DNA of 64,000 bases, from assembly GCF_000165425.1 (NCBI RefSeq), contig NW_001799005.1, positions 181,750 through 245,749 on the forward strand, in the 5' to 3' direction. This document shows, piece by piece, positions 1 to 11,476 of the stretch. The stretch comes from Paramecium tetraurelia (taxonomy: Eukaryota; Ciliophora; Oligohymenophorea; Peniculida; Parameciidae). Under the pieces are notes generated by a model, which searched no databases, had not been told where the DNA came from, and saw only the letters and a program-made list of their open reading frames with translations. Position numbers and translations under genes: made by a program. How positions within the stretch are numbered: position 1 is the first letter of the stretch; every line of letters starts with the position of its first letter.

Positions 1-165
1 CAAGGGGCAAAGGACCTTGGAGTAGTACCTTGTAGAGGGAGCCGAAAGGCATTAATTCAAGAAGCATACAAGAACAATCTGAACAATAGCCAATCATTTA
101 GATAATGTGCGGATGTTAAATGTGACGAAGGATTTGGATTTCGTTCTCTTCAAAATATCACTTGA
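1..165 (+). CDS. 3' end of an unrecognised protein (partial)
   Basis: The window opens inside this gene. Frame 1, read with TAA as Gln, gives 54 residues and ends at TGA 163-165. The piece is polar and basic, with two cysteines five residues apart near the end. No family was recognised, and the missing 5' part prevents any functional call. It converges on Rpn11, whose stop lies about 215 bases away; the spacer between them shows nothing. Confidence 0.55.
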
Positions 166-379
166 TAATTACGAATAGATTAATGGCATTTTACTCAGTT
201 GTCTGAGCCAGACATTTTAATGCATATTGTTATTTAGTTTGTTTGTCCATAGTCAAAAATACAGTACTATCATGGCCTTTGCCTAATAATTTGGAAAAAT
301 TGATTTAGTAATTTGCCGCAAATTGCTCGGGAGTAAACATCAAATTATTAATCATTTTTATTAATATAACAAATTCAAA

Positions 380-1412
380 TCAAAATGCTTTAGTAGCCAT
401 CATCCTTCCCAAAATGGCATTGAGATTTTCATCTAACAGTTCATCAACCTTCAACCCTAGATGTTTTTTAGGATCCCTCTTGCCTGTATTCTTTATTTTG
501 GTTTCCTGCTCTCCCTTTTTTGATTCATCATCTAAAACTTAACTAAATTAAATACCTATCAATTTTTGATACTCTGAAGCCAATTTTGACATCTCCTCAA
601 CGCATAACTCATTTTTATTGCTATTCTCAATTGCCGAATTGCATCTAAAATTTATAATTATTCCAATTACTTCAATCCTTCAGCCCAACTGTTCTTATAC
701 AGATTCTGAAGCATCTTCTATTCCAAATCGTTGCATTTAAATTTAATATTGATGGAATAATAGTATCTATTGAGTCCTCTTAACAGAGCCTCAAGTCCAG
801 GTTTTTGAAGATGGCCAGTGTTGGATGTGGTTTGTCGTGGTTCCTATTGAGTGATCATGCTTGATTGGGGAATCAATCTAAATGCATCGATGACGACCTT
901 GCCTCTAACTGATTGGATGGGGTCAATAACAACAGCAATGGATTTCTTATTTAATTATTCATATGATTATTGTGTATTGATGTCGACTTGCAATAATTGG
1001 ATATAAATAGGTACCGCTTGATAACCAACAGCCATAAGAGGGATGGGAATGGTACCATCCTATGCAATTTTCCATTCTCCCAGTTAAATTGAGCAATTCA
1101 ACCATTTTTTATTAGAAAATAGGATCCACTGATTCCACAGACACACTGCTCGCTGTCTAAGGCATTGAGAATACATCATAGACTCTGATGTGGTAGTCGT
1201 CTACTATATCACCTAGGAGTAGACCCATGACTTCAAAGGGGATGCCTGCTCTTGCATGCTAGGAGATGGTGAGGGATGGATATTACTTTGAGCATTTTGA
1301 TCAAGGCTAGAGCACTGATTGTAACTTATTCGGCAGTATCTGGAATGGAGGTTTCAGGAGGTGCATTTCCATGTGCTGCTCCCAATTACTGCATCAAGTT
1401 TTGAATGTTCAT
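380..1412 (-). CDS. RPN11: 26S proteasome deubiquitinase subunit Rpn11 (PSMD14)
   Basis: Zinc metalloprotease of the proteasome lid that removes ubiquitin chains from substrates as they are degraded. The 308-residue product (four introns of 24-28 bases; length checks to a multiple of three) follows Rpn11 throughout: DTAEQV near residue 26, EVMGLLLG with the JAMM glutamate near 51, then [15 protein letters not shown] and VD near 109-125, which supply the HxH zinc ligands, the serine and the aspartate. An intron falls between the serine and the aspartate. The family signature DPIQSV and RQTTSN follow, and a KRDPKKHL stretch near the C-terminus matches Rpn11 rather than CSN5. The start is the only Met before the conserved N-terminal block. 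Stop is TGA 380-382. Confidence 0.95.
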
Positions 1413-1595
1413 GAGGGGAATACAAATTTAAATAAAATAAAGCAATACTGGGGTTCTGATACAAAGTATTAATAATTATGGGAATTTAAAAATTTAAATT
1501 ATGAGAATTTGCAATTTGATTGGTTTTTTTTTGTTTAAATATGTTTGATAACATTTTAAATATTTTAAATATAAAGCAAATTATAAGCGCAAAAA

Positions 1596-2338
1596 ATGGC
1601 TTAACAATAATAGGTTTAAGTTGCCGCAGAGTTCAAATTAGTCGTCGTAGGTGATGGTGCAGTTGGTAAAACAACTTTTGTCAAGAGACATTTGACTGGA
1701 GAGTTCGAAAAGAAATATCTAGGTACTTTATAATTTGAGTGTGTTTTTAGCCACATAAGGAGTCGAAGTGAGCCAAGTTATATTCTACACAACTCACGGT
1801 CCTATCAGATTAGTCATCTGGGACACAGCAGGACAAGAGAAATTAGGAGGACTCAGAGAAGGCTATTACATCGGAGCTAATTGTGCAATCATTATGTTCG
1901 ATGTCACATCCAGAATCTCCTACAAAAATGTACCCAAATGGCATAAAGATCTCACTAGAATTTGTGAAAACATCCCCATCGTCCTAGTCGGAAACAAGGT
2001 ATCATATCCAAATTCATTCTCTTTTAGGTCGATTCCAAAGACAGAAAAGTCAAGGCAAGATAAATCACATTCCACAGAAAAGTCAACATTCAATACTATG
2101 ACGTCTCAGCCAAATCTAACTATCAATACGAAAAGCCCTTCTTATACTTACTAAGAAGATTGGCCAAGTATTTAACTATCTCTATTCTAGTGATACCAAC
2201 TTAGCTTTAGTCTAAGCCATGGCTCTCTTGCCTCCCGAAATCCCAATTGACCCAGAATATGCTGCCTAAATTGAGAAGGAAAGATAAAATGCTGAAAATC
2301 AACCATTACCAGACGAAGAAGACGATGAATTCAAATGA
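1596..2338 (+). CDS. RAN: Ran GTPase
   Basis: Small GTPase that drives nuclear import and export. 220 residues, three introns (28, 29, 23 bases). Visible motifs: P-loop [10 protein letters not shown] near residue 19, the effector region [15 protein letters not shown] (G3), NKVD (G4, split by the second intron between Lys and Val) and [12 protein letters not shown] (G5), with [12 protein letters not shown] typical of Ran. The C-terminus is acidic (DEEDDE), as in Ran's DEDDDL tail, although here it ends FK. The first residues are Gln-rich through TAA/TAG codons. It is divergent from Rpn11 across about 180 bases of AT-rich promoter. Only the middle exon is visible under the standard code. Confidence 0.96.
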
Positions 2339-2973
2339 TGTTTTTCAATATTCATACAATTATAATAATTTGAAATTTGCCTCCTCCATTTTAATAAAGT
2401 GAAGCTTCAATTTTAAAGAGTTAAGATGTTGAAGCTAACTAAATTTCAAGCCTGAATAAATTTTATATCACTTGAAAATTTAAATATATAAATGAGTATT
2501 TAATATTACTACTAAAATTTCTAAAATACATATTATATTGAATAACACCTAAAAATCCATTTGTTGATTAACTATAATTGTTATAAATCACTTTATCAAA
2601 CATAATTAATAAGATCGTCTAGTGAAAAATAATTCTATTGAGAATGGAAGCTAGCATAATTATAATGATGTAAAGTAATGAGATTAAATATCTATGTTAA
2701 TAATTCCTTATTTTAGTAAAGATTATGATTATTATAAACAGATTTTTTTACATAAAATAATGATTTTTAGATGAATATTTGAAAGTAAAATTTTGATTGT
2801 TTCTTCATAACAAATAAATGTATCATTACTCTCAAAATCAAAAAATAATTCCTTTAATGATTATTTTAAAACCTTTGAAAAGTTATGATAATTTCCAATT
2901 TAATAATTAGAAAAAACAAATTTGTATAATTACTATTCGAAATTAGATTGTTTATGAATACATATTAAATGTG
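2339..2973. other. AT-rich spacer, no gene seen
   Basis: About 635 bases downstream of Ran. All frames are closed by TGA at short intervals and none shows a protein-like run. It is longer than most spacers in this window and borders an ISCA-like relic, so it may include decayed coding sequence that can no longer be recognised. Confidence 0.5.
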
Positions 2974-3245
2974 ATGGTTGATAAATTAAAAATAAAATTG
3001 ACTTTTTAAGGGTAAATTGCAAATTAGAAGAGTACTATCAAAAGTGGTGATCCTGAAAGAGCATTAAAAAATGGAATCAAGGTAGGATAACATACAAATA
3101 ATATCTTGATAATTTAGATTTAAACAAAAGGATGTAATTCTTTAAGATATTTAGCATCAATACTAAGGAATAAAACAATTGCTGTTTATTCTTCAAGAAG
3201 TATATTAATGCTTTTTATATTAAGAAATAATCTTATATAATGAGT
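2974..3245 (+). pseudogene. Relic of an ISCA1-type iron-sulfur assembly protein
   Basis: An open stretch from ATG 2974 gives IKSGDPERALKNGIK, then a 36-base GT-AG segment (about 3083-3118), then IQTKGCNSLRY. This resembles the A-type Fe-S carrier core, where GVKVGVRTRGCNGLSY carries the first cluster cysteine. After that point the frame no longer looks like the family. A plausible continuation (FFKKYINAFYIKKQSYIM, compare the family's VFIEKKA...MDY region) lies in another frame, and no C-terminal CGCG motif follows. I read it as a truncated, frame-shifted relic. The similarity rests on a short by-eye match, so a chance resemblance is possible. Confidence 0.4.
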
Positions 3246-3540
3246 AAGTAATGAACCGCTGTAATTATTTAAGTATACTTTTTACCTTCTAAAAATCAAC
3301 ATTTATAATTCATATTGATTTTTTTTTCATTCATAGTATTAGTATTATTTGTAAGTACTTTTTGTTTTCAGTTTAAAAAATATGTTTAATATTATGTGTT
3401 TAACGAGTGATCAATTATCTAAAAAGATCAGGGATATATACAGATACAAGATTTAACTTAATTAAAAAAATCTTTAAAAATATCTAACCAAATAAAGAAA
3501 TACTATATTCTTTCAAGTTGATCAATATATAATATAATTA

Positions 3541-3979
3541 ATGTAAGATTTAAAACACAGTGAAGGAGATGAAATAGTTTTTCACATTACCAAAAATGCC
3601 CAGCAATATGAACCCAACATTACTTTAGCCACCTCGCCTAATGACAAACCTGTTTAGAATCCAATAACATTTGAAGATATCAAACTAGTATCTTCATTAT
3701 AGGCATCAGCTGATGGCCATTACTAGTCTGTAAGAATGATTTGCTCAGGATGTAAGAGAAAAGTAAGTTTTAAAGATAATATTTAAGGTTAATTCAGTCA
3801 TAAAAAGGCGAGCTGGATTATAAACATTTATTGCTGGAGTACTTTTAATCTTTTGTTCTTTTGGATTTATATGTGTTACTTGTATTCCATGTATGGTAGA
3901 TGATTGTAAGGATGTTTAACATTCCTGCCCAAATTGTAAATAAATTTTGGGGAAGGCCCAATTTAACATACTAGATTGA
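3541..3979 (+). CDS. LITAF-domain membrane protein
   Basis: 137 residues with one 25-base intron near 3762-3786. The C-terminal half is a LITAF domain: CSGCKRK, a hydrophobic stretch rich in Phe, Leu and Cys (membrane-dipping helix), then HSCPNCKQILGKAQF. In this family the two cysteine knuckles on either side of the hydrophobic segment bind one zinc, and the protein sits on the cytosolic face of endosomes and lysosomes, where it helps sort membrane proteins. The N-terminal 65 residues are polar and unrecognised. The start is the first ATG, preceded by very AT-rich sequence; stop is TGA 3977-3979. Confidence 0.88.
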
Positions 3980-4488
3980 CAAAATGATTATTATCATCTT
4001 CTTTGGTTTTAATTTCTATGCATATTATATTTCATAAACGTTTTCGAGTTCAAATCTCACATTCCAAGATAGCTAAATAAGGTATTAAATCCAAGGCTAT
4101 TGCATTATAATCCAACCTACCATGTTGGTTCAATTGCTAGGTATTGATTTAGATCAATTTTAAGTTTAGAAAAGAACATACTTGTGTTATAACTTCAATT
4201 ATAATGTTATTTTTAAAATTATACCAAAACTTCAGAGAAAATCTTAATACTCTCATTAAAGACACCGAATATACATCTAGAGTCATATATTCACATATTG
4301 ATTAAGGTTGAAGAGGAAATTCAATATTAAAATAAAAAACATGAATTGCTCGTAATATATACGAATCGGTTTAAACAGTAAATTTTAGAAATAATATAAA
4401 TTTACATGAATTATAAAATGCTTTATGCTTGATATAGAGATATGCAATTTAAAATACAGATATAAAATGCTTTGATTTGGATACATAT
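3980..4488. other. Convergent spacer, no gene seen
   Basis: Between the LITAF gene and the ARM-repeat gene, which point toward each other. It contains one T-loop-like motif near 4048 but no tRNA fold (see rejected items), and no protein-like frame. Confidence 0.5.
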
Positions 4489-5961
4489 TCATTCAGTTCT
4501 AAAAAACTCCGTGATTAATTTTTGGGATTGGTCGAAAATCTCTTTATTTGGATGATACTGCAAATCTTCGATAGCCTGAATGAGCTAATTTTACTATAGA
4601 ATTGCTAGAATAGGATTTGGAACATTCTATTGGGATTACAACGACAAACCATAATTCATGAGCGAGGTTATACATTCCAATCCTTATAAGACGATGTAAG
4701 GTTCAGCTGATTCGACAGTAGATTTTAAGTGTATAGCAAGACCCAGATTGATGAGAACTGTGAAATCCAATTGGTTTCCATACTTTAGAATGTGTTGGAT
4801 CGATCGTATCACAAGGGATTGATTTATAGGTTTGTCAGTGGTGAGGATATTTATTAGTTTTTTGATTAACTCCTATTGTGAGAATATCTATTAAATGACA
4901 TTGTGTCCTTATTTACATAGGTTTTGTAAAATGTACAAGACTGCTGTTCTGATCTTTTAGTATTTGTAATTGATTAGTTTGTTAATTATTTCCAAGATAG
5001 AAAATTGCTGGAAGATTGAATACAATTACTGAAAATCAGATAAGTATTTCATTTGGAGTAGGGCAGAATAGAAGGATTCAAAGTCATTCTCGTTGGTAAG
5101 ATATTCGTTCAAATAATTAAAGAGTAATTGAAATATTTCAAAATAATTAACATCTCTGTCATACTAATCACACTATTTGTTGATGATAAATAAGGTTTAG
5201 AGTATTTCTTAGCTTTTATTAATCTTCAAATGCTTCAAAATTACTATTAATTAAGGTTTAAACTATTCAGGAATGTTTCTACACAGTGTTTAAATAAGAT
5301 AACTAACATTATACAGCAAAGTGTCCTTCATCAATTAACACAGGATCTCAACTGTGTTTTTGCTAAGTAAATAATGTTGGATTTGTGCTAATTTGCTTGA
5401 GACATTGCCCAAATACCCCAGTATCAAATTAGCCAAATCATCTATTTGTTTATTTTCTATGAGCAACTCCAGGGATCTCTCTATTGACCACTGAATGTCT
5501 TCAAAAGGCAATTAAAAATATTCCTCATCTTAAGTCAATTACAGATAAATTGTGAATGTGTCAATGTAGTAGGATTCATCATTCAATAAATCCTTGAATT
5601 ATAGGAAATTCCTTTATGTTAAATACAAACTATGTATGCGATTCCTGTCATCTATGATATTGGCAATCAGATGCAGTTTTTATGAAATCTCATTCATCTC
5701 CTTCTTTGCGTAAACTATCTTAAATTCATTGAATAAGTTGTTAATCGAAAGATTCATTTAAGAACCCTGCAATCTCTATTTTGGTATAAACCACATCCTC
5801 TTCTTCTCCAATTACTCCTCGATTCGCTCTTTCCTAATTTACAACCGAAACTGCTCTCTCATCTCGTAAATACTCTTTGGCTGAATTTGCTTCTAGTTTT
5901 TTAATGTCTAAGGCTGATACTGTAATTCATTATCCGATTCAACAAGTTTTATTTCATCCAT
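4489..5961 (-). CDS. Importin-alpha-like armadillo repeat protein
   Basis: 490 residues in one uninterrupted frame with no intron needed. A basic N-terminus containing REQFRLQIRKERIEEQLEKK resembles the importin-beta-binding domain of importin-alpha, and the rest is helical with paired-helix spacing typical of ARM repeats, e.g. VLYILQNLCQQGHNVIQ and LVIRSIQHILKYGNQ. Importin-alpha carries NLS cargo, bound through Trp/Asn ladders; those ladders are poorly preserved here, so this looks like a divergent relative and not the canonical carrier. Stop is TGA 4489-4491 and the start ATG is at 5959-5961. Its presence near Ran may be chance. Confidence 0.7.
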
Positions 5962-6045
5962 TATTTATAATAATAATAAAAACTATTGAATTAAACTTCA
6001 GTTCTCAACTATTTACTCTACCCAATTGGATTGGACCTCTATAAT

Positions 6046-6241
6046 TCATTTCAGCACCAATTTACTGTATAGTTTTTAAGCTTTGAAGAACCTATGAAAT
6101 TTCATTAGCATTTACATTGTATTTTTATATTCATATTTAACTTATGAAATGGATTACTATTATTTCGTATTGAATTGGATATAGAACTATATATGTCTCC
6201 CTCTGAGCTTCCTTGATTAACTTAAAATACACGATATCCAT
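6046..6241 (-). CDS. Possible small gene, unknown
   Basis: ATG at 6241 opens a frame encoding MDIVYFKLIKEAQRETYI, followed by a 31-base GT-AG intron and then a basic helical segment ending KLYSKLVLK before TGA 6046-6048, for 54 residues in total. The exon lengths sum to a multiple of three. Without the intron the frame meets a TGA after about 40 codons. It is too short for family assignment and could be a relic. Confidence 0.35.
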
Positions 6242-6280
6242 CAATTATTATTTCACTATTCATACAATATAAAAGTTAGC

Positions 6281-6580
6281 AACTTAAAAAGTTATTTACA
6301 AAAGACACTAAAGATTAATCGAATGTCATACATATCATTGCTTATAGACAATTCTGTAATGCAATCTGGAACAGTTGTAGATTTGCATTCACAAAATCAA
6401 ATAAAGATGTCAACCATGTGGAGTTATTGCTAGATTTGAAAAGAAGCCATATAAAAAGTGGCTATTCTAGAAGAAGAACTATATGCTGAGTAAATTAAAT
6501 TGTCCCAATTTAAGCATGTACATTTATACTTGGTTCTCTTCTGGGTTTCTCTCACTTTCCGCTTTCGGGTGACCTGATAT
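6281..6580 (+). pseudogene. Scrambled fragment of valyl-tRNA synthetase
   Basis: Two pieces of the intact ValRS gene (8218-11476, opposite strand) lie joined here in swapped order. Piece 1 (about 6281-6423) matches the segment around 9143-9280: a 19-base exact run at its start and a translation [20 protein letters not shown] against [20 protein letters not shown] in the gene. Piece 2 (about 6424-6578) matches about 9655-9797, including AEQIKLSQ and exact runs at GAGTAAATTAAATTGTC and ACTTGGTTCTCTTCTGGGTT. In the real gene the piece 2 segment encodes residues upstream of piece 1. The fragment has frameshifts and TGA codons and cannot encode an enzyme. Confidence 0.85.
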
Positions 6581-7065
6581 AAAACATATTATACTTCATG
6601 AAAATCAATAATTATGCATTGAACTCAATGATGTTTGATTTGGTTTAAGATAATTAACTATAATGGAGTTTCGTTATCGATTATTTCCTTTACAAGTTAT
6701 TTTGTTTAATCTTCTTCAAGTAATTTCAGATTTTTAATTATTTTTATAATAATATATTTAGTTGTTTGGAAGATACAGACAGGTATTAAATAGTATAATT
6801 ATGTTGAATATAAAATAACTCTAAAAATGTAGAAATATACAATTATGAACTCAAGTAGCAACAATGATGATTTCAACAGTTAAATTCAAGAGATTTAGAA
6901 TTAATAAAATTCTTTTCAATAATTTCTTCATTTGACCCACTTGTGGCTTCTTTAGTGAGATAAAATACTCATATTAATGTAGATAATATTTATATAAAGT
7001 CTAAAATACATCTTTATTAAATACAAAGACGATATAATTTTATTTATCAAAAATTTACAACAGAG
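6581..7065. other. AT-rich spacer
   Basis: No protein-like frame in either direction between the ValRS fragment and the stop of the coiled-coil gene. Confidence 0.5.
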
Positions 7066-7764
7066 TCAGTTCTTGATTAATTTGATTAAGGAATTGTTTC
7101 TGCTCTTGTAGGGTTTGATGGATTAATGATGTGAGGAACTTTGATCGACTCTGACCAATCTGCTTGTATTGCAATACTGTGAATTAGATTTTTCTGATTC
7201 AACAGTGCTGTTTTCAGTATAGGTTGTTGATTGGATAGTATCTCTCTTTTCGGATAGTTTATGTTACAACTCTTTCAATTGACTTTTGAGCTCAATGATC
7301 TATTTATCTTTGCGTAATTGCAGAGCACTTTGGGTGATAAATAGTTTTTGTTTAATTTCTTGGATTTCTCTTTTGATTTGGAAATTGGAATCCAGCATTT
7401 CAGCATTTTCATCTTCAAGCTATTTACGCTTTTGCAATTGTTCTTAATTTTCTTTGAGCAATTGATGATATTATTGGTTGAGTCTCTTGTTCAACTCGAT
7501 TTGGGAGATGATTTATGCATATTGCTCTTTGGTTACTATAATATTGGCAGAATCATTATTATTATCTGGAATTGAGCGATTAGAATTTATTTATTGTAAT
7601 TCAGAGAAGCTGAATTCTTGTGTTTATTCGGGCGATGAATCGAGATTGTTTTTGGAGACAATTTTGGATTCATCTCCGAATTTAATCTCCTTCTGAGAAT
7701 TGTTGAAGAGATCGACTAATTGATGAGCCGACAAATAGATAGGGTTTAGAAATTAATCTTGCAT
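7066..7764 (-). CDS. Coiled-coil protein, unknown function
   Basis: 232 residues, no intron. The N-terminal 75 residues are polar and Ser/Asn-rich. Residues from about 80 to 185 form a strong heptad coiled coil (e.g. LNKRLNQQYHQLLKENQEQL, LKSQLKELQHKLSEK), followed by a Ser/Asn-rich tail. No catalytic or binding motif is visible. Such proteins are common in ciliate basal bodies and cortex, but nothing in this sequence assigns it there. Stop TGA 7066-7068; the start is the only upstream ATG in frame. Confidence 0.75.
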
Positions 7765-7915
7765 AATATAATTTATATATAAATTGATATTCATACTATC
7801 AATTAATCAAATTTATAAGGTCTATGTAAATAAGCAAGTGATAAATAGACAGTATTATAAGTGATCCAATCTTTCATTAACTTTATTTTAAAGAAATTGC
7901 CATAACAGAGTATAG

Positions 7916-8272
7916 ATGTTCATGTATCAAAAATTCAAGGAGATCTAATCATATTATGTAAAAGTGAAAATTAGATTAGAGCAGTTCCCATTAGGATTTT
8001 CAGTTTTTGAATAGAAGATTGTCGAAAAATTCTATAGCACAAATCTCAATACGCAGTAGGTCGTAAAGGAAGGGAATTCTACATTGTATATTGTTTCCTC
8101 ATATAAATATTGTAAAAATATAAAATATACTAAATAGTTGGATTCCATTATAAAACTCAGCAGTAATAAGATTATCATATTGAAAAATATTAATATCATA
8201 TAATTTTATTTATAATCTCATTACTTTTTAAGACTTTCAATTTATTATTCTGTTAATAATTTCTCTTATTGA
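7916..8272 (+). other. Weak open frame with a coding-like first half
   Basis: A frame without TGA from ATG 7916 to TGA 8270-8272. The first 70 codons look protein-like (LEQFPLGFSVFEQKIVEKFY), but the remainder is low-complexity Ile/Lys/Asn and overlaps the 3' end of ValRS on the other strand. It may be a small gene whose true end is hidden by an intron, or a relic. The rest of 7765-8217 shows nothing. Confidence 0.25.
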
Positions 8273-11200
8273 TATTTTTCCATCTTTTCAAGATCTGTTT
8301 TTTTGACTTACTCTGGCACCTTGTCATTGTATTTGCTCATCTTGTCTTAGAGTGCGTTAATATACTTAATCAACTCATTCAATTTCTTGATTAATCTATC
8401 ATTCTAAATAAGTTATTAATTATAATTTTACTTCTTTTGTAAGATCAATATTATCTTTCAAATTAACAAAAATCTTAATTTTAGCATCTAGAGTATCAAC
8501 TCCACATTATTTATGATGTTCAGTTTCTTATTCGATTGTGCTAATCTAGAATTATTTTATATAATATATTACTGATTTTATTCTAGCTAATAAACAGATG
8601 ATATCAGCTTGTTATTTAATTAAATCATCTAAGGATTTGTCTCCAATCAAATTCAAAGTGTAGGCGTCAGGTCTTACATTTGGAGGCAATTAAAATTTAC
8701 TAATAATTGATCTTAACTTCTTTGAGATATTCAAGACCAAATCGAATTAGATTTCAACATCTTAATTGATCCATTAAGGATTGGGTTAAGGATACTTAGC
8801 GATGATGAGTGAATCTTCCTTATCGAATGGTAGCTTTTACCATAACTCTTCAGATAAGTATGGCATCATTGGATGAAGCAATCTCAATCCTTGATCCAAA
8901 ACAGTTAATAAGGTCTATTGAGTTTCGAGTTTAGACTTCTGATCTTGGTTTTTATCACTCAAAATGTTTTTGATTCCTTCCAAATAAATATCACAAAATT
9001 CGTAGAGCCAGAATTGATGGAAGCTTTGAGTTGCTTGTCCGAATTCATAATCATCAAATGCAGCATTAACTCCTGTGATGGCTTAATTGAGTTTCACTAA
9101 AATCCATTGATTGATCAATTGCAAATTATTCAATTCTAATTTCACATAGTTGACATCTTTGGTTAATTTGGGGAATGCAAATCTACAAGAGTTCCAGATT
9201 TTGTTACAGAATTGTCTATAACCAATGATGTGTTTGACATCCATATTGATATTTGGTGTCTTTTGTAAATAACTTAAGAGACCAAATCTTAATGCATCTC
9301 CACCGCATTCTGGAATTCCATTAGGGAATTCTTCTTCCTTTTATTTAATGGCCCTTTCAACTTCATCTTTGGATAGATTTCCTTCATAAATCTTCGACTT
9401 TAAGTTTTCTAATGAAGTTCCATCGATAATCTCAAGTGGATCTATGACATTACCAAGACTCTTAGACATCTTCTTTCCATCCTTGTCTCTAATTAAAGGA
9501 TGAAGGAACACATATTTAAATGGAACCTTATCAAAGAATTCTAATGAGAATTACACCATCTTAGCAACCCAGAAGAACAGAATATCCCAACCAGTCTCAA
9601 GAATAGTATTAGGGAAAAAGGCCTTAAAATCTGGATGATTAACATCAGGCCATCCAAAGGTGGAAAATGGGAACAACCCAGAAGAGAACCAAGTATCCAA
9701 CACATCCTCATCCTGAGACAATTTAATTTACTCTGCAGGCAATTTATATTTAGCAATTGCCTTTTATAAGGCTTCCTCTTCAGATCTAGCAACAATCCAA
9801 TTGTCCTGGTTGCTGGTATCAGGTAAATTACCATTGATACTAACTAAATAGGCTGGACATCTGTGACCCCACCATATTTGTCTGCTGATACACCAATCTC
9901 TGAGACCATCCATCCATCTAAACCATTCGTTCTCATAATCAGAGGGAATCAGAACCAATTCTCCGTTTTTGACCACATCGATCATTCTTTATTTGATGTG
10001 TTGACAATTGACATACCATTAAGGTTTGATCATAGGTTCAATAACATCCTTGCTTCTGGAACACAATCCAAGTCTCATTTGATTTGGTGTCTTGTCTCTG
10101 TAAAGACCCAATTATTTCATGTCCTCCTCCATTTGACGACGACAATCAAATCTCATCATACCAGCATACTTTCCACCATTTTAATTGATTTTACCATCTT
10201 CATCAAAAATCTAAATGAATTCCAACTTCTATCTTTATCCACACTCATAATCATTAGGATCATGAGCTGGTGTGACTTTAACTGCACCTGTACCAAAAGT
10301 CATATCGACCAATTGATCATCAGCAATAACCTTAATCACTCTATTGCAGAATGGGTGGATCAACTCCTTTCCAATCAAGTGAGCATATCTTTTATCCTTT
10401 GAATTCACTGCCACAGCTGTATCACCCAACATTGTCTCCAAACGAGTAGTGGCAACAACCAACTCCTCATTTGAGTCCTTGACTTTATATGCAAAGTGAG
10501 TCAACCAACCAAATTCAACTGGCTAAGCATGTCCTGGCACTTTCAACTTAGTTGGCTCCTTGATATCCTCGTAAGTCACTTCGATGTCGGAAATAGCTGT
10601 CTTCAATTAACAGGACCAATTGACCAATCGTGTTGCCCTATAGATCAACCCCTTCTCGTACAACAACACAAATGCTTCTGTGACTGCTCTACATTAATAT
10701 ATTTCTATGCTTTTTACTTCTTCAATTACTCATCCATTGTAAAGTGATACCTGTCCCAATCTAATGAACTACCCACTCTCCTCAATTACTCCAAGATCTA
10801 AGCTCCGTGTCTATGTAAATTATGATCACCATATCTTACTTCTCCTTCCAATCCCAAACCTTCTCCAAGAACTTCTCTCTTCCCATCTCCCACTTATTCA
10901 ATTATTGCTTTGCTAGAGCCTTCTCCACAACTGTCTATGTTGCTATTCCTGCGTGGTCTGTCCCTGGCAAATAGCATGTCGCGTATCCCCTCTGTCTGTG
11001 GATTCTTGTCAACGAGTCCTCTATTGCTGATGTCAATCCGTGACCCAAATGCAAATACCCTGTCACACTAACAACTTTATTCAAATCACTTACTTAGGAG
11101 GTGGCAACACCATCACATATCTCTTGTCGTTCTTTAATGCCTCCTCTGCAGTCACGTGGAAATACTTCTTGTCCTCCCAATATTTATACCAGAAGCTCTC

Positions 11201-11476
11201 CACAAAACTAGGCTAATATGATTCAGGCATTTTCGAAGCATCTCTCTTCAGGGCCAATATCTCTGCAGGACCTAAACACCCCTTCAATTTCAATATTTTA
11301 CTTAATTTGCTCAAATCTGGCACATCCTTCCCCTTTTGAGGCTCTGCTATTTTCACAGGCTTCTACTCAGCCTTGGCAGCTATGTGCTTCATAAAATCCT
11401 TCTCCTTCTTCTTCTCAAATGCTTTTACTCCAAATCTTGAAATCAATCTTGTGAACATCTCGTCAGATTCGTGCAT
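8218..11476 (-). CDS. VARS: Valyl-tRNA synthetase (ValRS)
   Basis: Charges tRNA-Val; class I synthetase with editing domain. 1,039 residues after removing five introns (26, 29, 29, 27, 28 bases). Motifs in order: [15 protein letters not shown] (HIGH box, with an intron inside Asn), [25 protein letters not shown], the CP1 editing region with [13 protein letters not shown] and [52 protein letters not shown], and [15 protein letters not shown] (KMSKS). Then the anticodon-binding domain with [13 protein letters not shown], and a C-terminal coiled coil ending in Lys/Gln. The length and coiled coil fit the cytosolic type. A second in-frame Met seven residues in would give [14 protein letters not shown], which is amphipathic and Arg-containing like a mitochondrial presequence. 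Confidence 0.96.

Noticed and set aside
1768-2154. Ran fragment as a truncated GTPase
   Set aside because: The apparent truncation comes from reading TAA/TAG as stops and ignoring introns; the full protein is present at 1596-2338.
4040-4070. T-loop-like motif (GTTCAAATC) suggesting a tRNA
   Set aside because: The flanking bases pair in only three of five T-stem positions and no anticodon arm, D arm or acceptor stem can be drawn around it.
9863-10402. 179-residue + strand open frame
   Set aside because: Antisense of the ValRS catalytic and editing domains, which have full family motifs on the minus strand.
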